Source of the DNA: Siphonodentalium dalli | Taxonomy: Eukaryota > Mollusca > Scaphopoda > Gadilida > Siphonodentaliidae | Length of the DNA: 64,000 nt | Direction: 5' to 3' | Assembly: GCA_032622095.1 (NCBI GenBank) | Contig: CP136061.1 | Coordinates: forward strand, 96,595,345 to 96,659,344 | In this document: positions 55,968 to 64,000 of the stretch, in pieces | Layout of the letters: every line of letters begins with the position of its first letter | Position numbering within the stretch: position 1 is the first letter of the stretch | Notes under the pieces: generated by a model | Database searches by the model: none | What the model was told of the DNA's origin: nothing | The model's input: only the letters and a program-made list of their open reading frames with translations | Made by a program: the position numbers and the translations under genes

Positions 55968-56275
55968 TTAGTAAATAAGTATGGTACGTGTTGTAACTTA
56001 TATATGACTGACAAATCCATTTCCATCCTTAAAAGTCAACAAGAAGTCCATTCTGATCCGCGAACGTCCATTGAGCGGGAGACGAACCACGTGTGCCCTT
56101 TCCAACGTTTGTTCAGCTCAGTGTACCGTCACCAATCTCATTCCTCACGTTTCTGTTGCAAATGACTCCTTTATAGCCCTAACATTCCGTTGACCATTGT
56201 TTACAAGGAGCGTCCTGTAGTTGTTGTATATATGTGTAGTTGTAGATGTTCGAATTTTCTGTCGCGAATTAGTAT
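55968..56275. other. no recognisable feature
   Basis: Nothing identified. Confidence 0.35.
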
Positions 56276-56279
56276 ATTC

Positions 56280-56995
56280 GGCACAAATTCGGGACCAGAC
56301 CAAATCGGCAGCATTCGAGAGAATTCTGGACGAGTTTTATTTCAAAAAGCCGCCGAACTGATGCCGAATTATGACAAAATTTAATCGTCCCGAACATTGC
56401 CGAGTATTCCAGAATGCTTCCGAATATCTTCCCGAATGATCAAGAATTATCCCGAACTTTCGTGCGAGTGGCTGCCAAATTGCCCAGATTACTACCGACT
56501 TACACCGAATTGTTGCCGAATACCCCGAATCAATGCCGAACTGGTACCGAATTGATGCGGTATAGATACCGAATTGGTATTCAATTGCTGCCGAACGTCC
56601 CGAATCGATGCCGAATTTTGCAGATACACCGGATCTCAGTATAAAAGCAGCCATACATGGCGAATTCGGGAATAACCTACCGAATACTGCCGACTACTCC
56701 AGAATATCCACCCGAATATTGCCGAATACTCCCGAATTGCTCCCGAATTTCCCGACGATTTACAAATCGGGAGCGATTCGGCTTGGTTCCCGATAGTTTT
56801 GAACATTTCAAAACTGTCGGGAGCGAGTCCAGAATTGTCCCGAATCGACCCCGATAGCATCGATATCCCCGATCATGTTAGGGGGTAAAAATTCACTGTC
56901 CCGACTCGTCCCGAACTTACTCCACGATTTTTGCAAAATTATGATTCGGGAGTCATTCGGGAACATTCGGGGTGGGAAATCGGGGATATGGAACC
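56280..56995. repeat. dense CCGAAT/ATTCGG repeat field
   Basis: About 700 bp packed with (C/G)CCGAAT motifs at irregular 10-20 bp spacing. They are mostly CCGAAT to about 56755 and then mixed with ATTCGGGA. An inner stem at 56788-56821 joins CCCGATAGTTTTGAA with TTCAAAACTGTCGGG. Several overlapping frames on both strands result from the periodicity. Confidence 0.75.
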
Positions 56996-57921
56996 GGGGC
57001 TTTACGTACAACTAACTACTACTGATAATAAATACGAATAGGGCAGCGGGCGGGATTTTTTTTCCGGGCACGTATGCCGGGGTGGGTGGGTGGTCGATGG
57101 GACCAACACACATTTTTTCCCGCAACTCAAAATGTGTGACTGTTTGTGCAATGAGTTTGGCTTAAAACATAAATGAATGAGACCATAATGTGTATTGTGT
57201 AATTTTATCACAGATAAACGTTAATTAGACTCATTATCGCTCATAACTATGTAATACAAGAATACAAACAATCAATCTGGGACATTGACGTTCGGAGCAT
57301 TACTATAGGAACACCCTACTCATCTCTATCGCTATATGGTATTGCCTGAATGGTCTGTTCTAAAAATAGATAAATAAAGTGTCCCACTTTATCATCTCAT
57401 TGTATTATAAAATATTCGAAATAAAATCAATATTAATTGATAGAAGTGTTTCCGGACAGGGATTTCCACCTCATACGCATTATTTCATACCCAGGAAACT
57501 ATCTAAACAAAATTTATTTAAAGAGATAATCAATCTTTAAGACAAAATAATCAGGACAAACAAATAAGTATCTGCTTACTGCGAGTGTCAAGAAGTTTGA
57601 ATTGCACTATATTCTCACAAACTCAATGTCGTCAAATTCTGCAAATAGAGACGTTTCGCAAAATCACTATTACGATTACGGATAGGATATATTTCCCTAG
57701 AAAGGTGGACACCATCACAATTTGCATAGGATGGTTATTCGGTGCGATGGCATATATGTCCCACTATATTCAGTTACACATATATTTGATAGAGAAAGTA
57801 ATCTGTGTCACTTTAAGATCCCATGTTCTTATCTGTATGCGGATAATGTTAGAGCGTCAAAGCAGGGCAAGTGGCACATCCTTGACACATCAGCACATAA
57901 TTAAACTGAGTGGGACATATA
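56996..57921. other. no recognisable feature
   Basis: AT-rich. The 113-codon frame at 57585-57926 shows no known motif. Confidence 0.35.
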
Positions 57922-58380
57922 TGTGACCCGCCATATCAAATCCAGTCGTAAGTCTGGATTGTGTTTACCCTGTGCCAATGCATTCTCTTATATATGCGAG
58001 TCGAGCATAGGTCGCCTCGCATATATAAGAGAATGCATTGGCCTAACAATTTTTTACAATTTTAATAATTTGTTCTTGTATTCTTTAACAATTTTATAAT
58101 TTCACCCATACGGAGCCCCAGACAAACATGAGCAGACGACACTCTTCTATATGCTTCTATATATGTGTGGGGCTCCCTGCAGGGTAATGGAGGTTTTTTA
58201 TTTTATGTCCTAAAAATTGTAAGAAACATTTATTTTAAAAAAATGATAAAAAATTGTTAGGCAATGTATTCTCTTATATATGCGATGCGACCTATGGTCG
58301 ACTCGCATATATAAGAGAATTCATTGGCACAGGGTAAAACAAATCCCGACTTACGACTGGATTTGATATGGCGGGTCACA
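57922..58380. mobile_element. TA-flanked double-hairpin MITE, copy 8
   Basis: Both ends present and TA flanks; hairpin 1 at 57973-58041, hairpin 2 at 58261-58326 with small losses (TAGGCAATGTATTC). Confidence 0.88.
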
Positions 58381-58642
58381 TATATCGTCTCACATAAGAA
58401 CCCCCAGTGCGTAAAGATCGAAATGTGGCCGTCACCGGCATGATATTGTCCATAACAGTAATCGTATTTGTGATTTTGCGAAAGGTCTCTATCTCTATTC
58501 GTCATTCTTATCAGTAGTATTGCATTTAAGAAAGGTGTCAAATATATCATTTGTGTTTTGCATTCCGTTAATTTGCTATTTTGTGAAATGGCCCGCGCGT
58601 TGTAGATCTAGCACCCAAGCTATGAAATAATGTCTTTAATTT

Positions 58643-59027
58643 GCAGAATGAGGTCCCCAAAGAGTGATTGTAGTGACGTTATCGCGCACGGCGAGGGCTT
58701 GCGTAAACAAATTCGCCCTCTGGGAACCCCATTCTGATTAGGCACCAACTGCTATGGGATACCTAGGATCATATTGAGGTTCTCCAGTTGAAGTTGATCA
58801 CCCATCAGTCATCTCGATTAAGCATTTTATCTTCTGCAAATTGGGGGATATAAAAACTGAACAGAGGGGGGGAAGTAATTAAAACAATGTTCGTTTGAGA
58901 CGGTAGATACTTCCCAGAAGATGAAGCTTAAACATAATGAGGTCCGCAGAGGATGAATTTATTTATGATAGCCGGCCGTGAGGGATGGCGCCGCTAAATT
59001 CACCCTCTGTGGACCCTGGGATTCTGC
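58643..59027. mobile_element. second double-hairpin MITE family, degenerate copy
   Basis: Hairpins 58643-58736 and 58935-59027 use the GAGGTCCCCAGAGGGTGAAT-type arms of 40383-40476, spaced about 200 bp apart as in the 40-kb copy. Outer AGTGTGCCTGT ends are not intact. Confidence 0.65.
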
Positions 59028-59385
59028 AAATGACATACACACTATTTCAAGGCTTGGCTTTTAGCATTACAAAATCGATCAACCCCCATAACATTGAACC
59101 ACTCGACCTAGATGATACTTGCAGCTAGCATTGGTCTTAATGCTAAGTCAAGTAATTTGTAACACATGGTACAGGGAGGTTCTAACCACATATTAATCAG
59201 AAGGTAAGTTTAGGGCTGTCGTGATTAATCTATGGTCGACTAATCGTCGATGTGGCACGGCGTGGACCGCAATTGTCCTTACTCATGCCATTATCGATTG
59301 TGAACCATCATGTTGTATAGCTTGTCATTGGACACATTTCACAGAATGCACTACTACTGATATAAATTACGAATAGCTATTAACC
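59028..59385. other. no recognisable feature
   Basis: Nothing identified. Confidence 0.35.
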
Positions 59386-59389
59386 TTCC

Positions 59390-59775
59390 TAAGGAGGAAA
59401 CCGCCGAAAGCGACAAAACATTTCGCGAAAAGATCACCACCCGAGGGAACCGCCGAAAGCGACGAAATCTCGTTTGATTACTTCGCTTTCGGCGGTTCTG
59501 TCGTTTGATTTTCTCGCCTCGACGAAAGCGCCGAAAGCGAAATAATCAAACGAGATTTCGTGGCGAGGGAACCGCGGAAAGCGAAATAATCAAATGATAC
59601 GAAATCTCGTTTGATTATATCGCTTTTCGCGGTTTCCGTGGGGTGAAAAAATCAAACGACAGAACCGCCGGAAGCGAGATAATGAAACGAGATTTCGTTT
59701 CATTTTAGCGCTTTCGGCGGTTCGCTCGTGTGACAATATATGTGCGCGTTCGGATATTGTGTCACTTTCGGTGGT
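59390..59775. repeat. nested foldback cluster of ACCGCCGAAAGCGA units
   Basis: At least eight copies, in both orientations, of ACCGCCGAAAGCGA and AATCAAACGAGATTTCG, making several alternative stems (for example 59453-59499 and 59527-59634). No coding content. Confidence 0.8.
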
Positions 59776-60118
59776 TTCCTCGGTTAGCGGATTCCATTTC
59801 CTCCGCCCGTACTAGGTTGGCCCTAACTGTAATTCCGCTTGTGACAAAATATAGTGCCGTTCAAACTTCTTACCACTAACGGTACACTATATGGTTCTAA
59901 TTACCTTGATTACTGTGTACTTACATGCGTTGTTATCGTGTCATAGTCAGTGTTGGCTCGATGATTACACACAACGTACGCATGCCCATGTTTGGCTTAT
60001 CGAAATCGAAATCGAAACTACGGATATGGTAAAACGACAACGGACAGAAGTAACCCAATCTTTAGTGACGTAGTATCATATTAGTAATTATTATCAGTAG
60101 TAGTAAAGACCCAGTGCC

Positions 60119-60436
60119 ATGCATTGGCGTAACAAATTTTATATTATTTTGTATAATTGTTAAAGAATGTAAGAAAATATGAAAAAAGAATGATAAAAAA
60201 TTGTTAAAGAATTTAAGAATGATGATAAAAAATGATAAAACAAAATTGTTAAAGAATGTAAGAAAAATTATGAAATTGTTAAAAAGATATAAGAAAAAAT
60301 GATAAAAATTATTATAGAATGTAAGAAAACAATTATCAAAAAATGATAAACAATTGTTAGGCCTATACATTCTCTTATATATGCGAGGTGACCTATGGTC
60401 GACTCGCATATATAAGAGAATGCATTGGCACATGGT
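60119..60436. mobile_element. isolated double-hairpin module with decayed first hairpin
   Basis: Left GTGCCATGCATTGGCGTAAC is a collapsed hairpin. The spacer has expanded into four or five repeats of TTGTTAAAGAATGTAAGAAA. Hairpin 2 (60359-60429) is intact. No terminal repeats of either MITE family are visible. Confidence 0.75.
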
Positions 60437-60886
60437 CATTTTATGCGAAAGGAGTCGACCGTCGGTCTTGATCGACACACATGTCTGAATATCATTCTTT
60501 ATACTGGTGTGCATCAGTTATACATTAATATTCACATAGCCTGTATGTGTTACACTAAATCCTGATCGGTGATTGGTCAACTGCCGATTGGATCACCCGT
60601 TTCATAACCCAAAAACGCAGGCCGTAGCAAGAACACGATGTCACTAATTGTTGACCTAATCACTAAAAAATATTAATTGGTCGTACTTTTAAATGTTCAG
60701 ACGAATTTCATCTTAAGCCAGATTTTTTTATATCGACGACATGATCGTTGCTAAGTGCTTGTATATCTTATATTGGGGTGACTTAACGTGCTGCATGGGC
60801 TAGTCTCAAATTTTCGTCAGATTTTGTGAAAATAAATAAGATTACATTCAGCTTTTCTAAGGGAATAAATCATCAAGAAGCTATAA
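60437..60886. other. no recognisable feature
   Basis: Nothing identified. Confidence 0.35.
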
Positions 60887-61307
60887 TGTGACCCGCCATA
60901 TCAAATCCAGTCGTAAGTCAGGATTTTTGTTACGCTGTGCCAATGCATTCTCTTATATATGCGAGTCGACCGTAGGTCGCCTCGCATATATAAGAGAATG
61001 CATTGGCCTAACAATTTTTTATAATTTTTTTTTAAATAAATGTTTCTTACAATTTTTAGGACATAAAATAAAAAACATCCATTACCCTTCAGGGAGCCCC
61101 ACACATATATAGAAGCATATAGAAGAGTGTCGTCTGCTCATGTTTGTCTGGGGCTCTGTATGGGTAAAATTATAAAATTGTTAAAGAATACAAGAAAAAA
61201 TTATAAAAATTGTAAAACATTGTTAGGCCAATGCATTCTCTTATATATGCGAGGCGACCTATGGTCGACTCGCATATATAAGAGAATGCATTGGCACAGG
61301 GTAAAAA
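60887..61307. mobile_element. TA-flanked double-hairpin MITE, copy 9, right end missing
   Basis: Left TGTGACCCGCC, hairpins at 60939-61008 and 61226-61296; cut after GGCACAGGGTAAAAATG, close to where copy 4 is also cut. Confidence 0.85.
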
Positions 61308-62300
61308 TGTGCCCAAAAACGACAACAGCGCCGTATCCCCCAATAACAGACACCCACGGCATTCATTTCTTAAATACAAAAGACATTTATGCTCGACCAT
61401 TTTATGTCGCTTCAAACTGTAAACCCTCATATGGCAACTGAAAATTGCTCACACGGTCATGGTATTTGTATTATATAAACACTGTTATTTCGCCTGTCAG
61501 AGACGACGGAATCATGGTCTCGTGTGATTTTGAACATGGTCAGCAACGAGTCTGGTTATAACCCTGCGTATCAATACTCAGCATAATCTATATATAAAAG
61601 AGTAGGCTCTGTCTATCTAACTGTTCGCGACCGATTTCAACCAAATTTGGTGTGGTGCCTCGAGGTACCACGCGGATGTATAACGGCGTTAGTATTTCAA
61701 AATTCTGATTTCAAAAACAGAAAATGAATTTTAAAAAATGATAATTAATTAAAAATAAATAATAACGAATTGTTATTAAATTTACCAAGGAGTTGAAACA
61801 TCTGCTTTAAAATAAAATGTTGTTATAAAAGTTGGTGTTAAATCAAATTCTTTAAAGAATAACACGCATAAAGGGGCCACAGGCTTGACTCAGAAGCCAG
61901 TTACCCGTATATATATAACCTGGACTAGTTTAAGGCCCACACGTGTAATTGTTCAGGTCGGACATGGCTTGGAGGATGGGACAACACGCGACGATAAGTG
62001 ATGATGATAGTTATCTCACGAAAACGCCTATCATTAGGTTGATTGACAAGTTGATTGTGCGTCGGAAGATATCATTATCGGTCCATGGTATACTGCCCAT
62101 TACATTGGTGTGGTATATCTGATAGCTGACATATGCAATAATGAGCAAATCTCACGTCATGATATGTGTTGATCGTCAAGATAGCATGCAATTATATATG
62201 TGGTGGGTGTGTGTATTCCATAAACAGGAGGAGGCGCGCTATGTGTGCAATACTATACAGTTATTATACAATGGTGTGTACAGTATGCGTTTTTCTTGTA
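61308..62300. other. no gene recognised
   Basis: Contains a short stretch at 61595-61660 (CGCGACCGATTTCAACCAAA) like the core of the Helitron-like units. Confidence 0.4.
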
Positions 62301-62305
62301 CGGGT

Positions 62306-62368
62306 CCAGGTTGTGGTGAAAAGTCATATTGTGTCGAGTCCAATTGACTTTTTCACCACAACCTGGAT
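62306..62368. repeat. strong hairpin, 24-bp stem
   Basis: CCAGGTTGTGGTGAAAAGTC pairs with GACTTTTTCACCACAACCTGG across a short loop. A looser relative (AGTCATATTG / CCAATATGAC) lies at 62656-62705. Confidence 0.75.
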
Positions 62369-62719
62369 GAGTATAATGACATTTTAGTTATCCATCTGTA
62401 TGTTTATCCAAATTTTGGGAACAAAACTTTTGTGGTTAATTTTGGTATTTGTCGGCACTTAATTCTCTATAAAAGCCTGTATTTGATCATCAGAAGGCAC
62501 GATTTGGAACAGTAAACACGGAAGTGAAAAAAAAAACTCAATGCGGAAGTGAAACGCCTGATAAATCCACCAGTTTTGTGCGCGCATCGCAATTTCACTG
62601 ATTCATTTCGCAATAGAGTTAATTCGTGACATCACTGAGTCTCGATAAAAAAAAAGTCATATTGCACACTTGGGAGTCCAATATGACATTCGGGAGTCCA
62701 ATATTACTTTTTCCCGGAT

Positions 62720-63550
62720 TATCACGTGGCGGCTTTTGTCCAATCAGAAATAGTCTCAGTTAAGGGATGGATAATAATAATGTGGCATCCACGATAATCT
62801 AAATAGTTCCCCGTTGTTCAGCAGAAAGCTGAAATGTGTTGGGCAACTCACCGATTATGACAGAATATGAACGGGAAAAGCGTATAGAATGCACATGTAC
62901 CACAGGTAACTACGTGAGAATTAAAATCTATGTAGTTCCACCTGTAGCGATGCTACCGAATTTTCCTGTAAATAGCATGCAATTATCTCGCAAGAATAAA
63001 TCACACATATATTTTAAGGCAAATGCTAGTAGCACCGTTACAAGTGGTACTACATAAATTTTACTTCCCATTGGCAAAGATGCATGATATATGCATGTTT
63101 CCGTTCAAACTAAATCGCTAAAACAAAATTACCTATGAGTAAACACCATACAAAATGCATTAGATGGTCGATAAATAGTACATCCTATGTTAGTATGAAT
63201 AAATTGTTTTTGTTTTAAACATTTAAATATGACATGACATCAGGGAACGTGGTTTTTAACAAGCGGTGCTCCAAAAAAAATAAATTTTCTCATGCAGTTC
63301 ATACTTTTGACGCTGTATTTGGGTATAACAAACACATTAAGTTTACGTTGCCATGAATATCGTGCACAGCAACTGGTACTCGTTTTATGTTATGTTGTTG
63401 TTCTGCTGGAAGCTTGGAACATAGAGAGTCCAATCATGACTTTAACTGATGAATGTTACTTTATTTGTTGACAAATAGAGTGTGACGGTATGTCCGTTGA
63501 TACACCAGTGTATACGTTGGTCTGACTTATTTATTTAGCCGTACATATAC
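62720..63550. other. no recognisable feature
   Basis: AT-rich; no domain in short frames. Confidence 0.35.
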
Positions 63551-63553
63551 AAC

Positions 63554-63955
63554 CCTGGTCAAGTGCTCCTGCTAATGTGCTATGATGCCGTTGGGTCCTG
63601 CTGAATTGATATGATGCTGTTAGGGCAAACTGATGCTGTTAACAAAAAGTACCATTATATTTTTTTTAATTGACTTTTTCGCAGCGTTCTGATAATCTAG
63701 ACATATCCAGGAAAAGCCATTATGGGTGTCAAACATTCAAAAACATATTTATTGCGAATATATGTGTTCTTGAATGCCTCACACACAGACTGTTTTTTTC
63801 TCAAATCGCTCGGATTAGCCAAACACCGCGAAAATGACAACTTTAGGAAAAATAACTGTACTTTTTCGTAACGGCATAAGTTTGACCTACCCGCATCATA
63901 GCAATTCAGCAGGACCACCATCATCATAGCATATTAGGAGGATCACTTGACCAGG
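63554..63955. mobile_element. MITE with CCTGGTCAAGTG ends, uninterrupted copy
   Basis: Ends CCTGGTCAAGTGCTCCTGCT and the complement of CCTGGTCAAGTGATCCTCCT. It is about 400 bp with no transposase and serves as the intact reference for 40869-43284. Confidence 0.8.
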
Positions 63956-64000
63956 AGTGATATAAGTTTAACCTACATTTATGTTTAGTCCACGTGAACT

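Noticed and set aside
1895-61307. CRISPR-like array from repeated hairpins
   Set aside because: Copies are kilobases apart within MITEs, the DNA is animal-like with introns, and there are no regular spacers or cas genes.
997-61441. Recurring peptide family (SYICESTIGRLAYIRECIGL and LLYMRGDLWSTRIYKRMHWH types) in dozens of ORFs
   Set aside because: These are the two strands of the common DNA hairpin read through, not proteins.

Overview
The window looks like nuclear DNA of an animal, most likely a marine invertebrate; I cannot name the species. The reasons are exons with GT/AG junctions, long AT-rich introns, and a dense mix of hAT, piggyBac-like, Helitron-like, LINE, BEL/Pao and Polinton-like DNA. 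I recognise one host gene. It lies on the + strand and encodes a natriuretic-peptide-receptor type (receptor guanylyl cyclase) protein. Five exons are visible: 15222-15417, 16844-16979, 31756-31847, 36117-36249 and 45154-45238. They encode the membrane-proximal half of the ligand-binding domain, a Cys-containing juxtamembrane segment and the transmembrane helix, and their splice phases agree. The N-terminal exons and the kinase-homology/cyclase exons are not recognisable here. Nearly everything from 15 kb to 64 kb is therefore intron or flank filled with repeats.

The most striking object is at 2383-9280, upstream of the receptor exons. It is a 6.9 kb, almost perfectly palindromic Polinton/adintovirus-like element. 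Each arm (2383-5637 and 6051-9280) carries the same head-to-head cassette: a small basic protein of 73 aa, a tiny overlapping ORF, and a 574-aa protein with a packaging-type P-loop ATPase core between two zinc-finger-like motifs. The element starts TG and ends CA, is flanked by a 6-bp direct repeat TTGAAG, and interrupts an older MITE. I see no polymerase, integrase, protease or capsid gene. The two arms meet at a unique 413-bp loop that resembles a second locus at about 49.3 kb.

The second major theme is a double-hairpin module: two near-perfect hairpins of about 67 bp built on the arm GCATTCTCTTATATATGCGA, bounded by CCCTGTGCC...GGCACAGGG. It occurs inside at least three MITE families that have different terminal repeats and different target duplications (TA; TTAA with CCCTTTACCC ends; TTAA with CCCTTTCATGAC ends). 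A half-copy lies inside each arm of the palindromic element.

The rest is a layered record of mobile DNA. There are two hAT elements with 8-bp duplications (10083-11693, which retains a BED zinc-finger ORF, and 36845-37373). There is a 5'-truncated LINE with a 13-bp duplication nested in a MITE (41170-43077) and a second copy of the same LINE family nested in another repeat (50986-53149). A three-unit Helitron-like tandem array rich in AGGTCA half-sites lies at 32794-34177. A decayed BEL/Pao pol gene lies on the minus strand (53545-55815). Foldback clusters lie at 40.4-40.8, 50.1-50.6 and 58.6-59.8 kb. Simple repeats and unrecognised AT-rich DNA fill the rest. All identifications are from reading the sequence; no database search was run.
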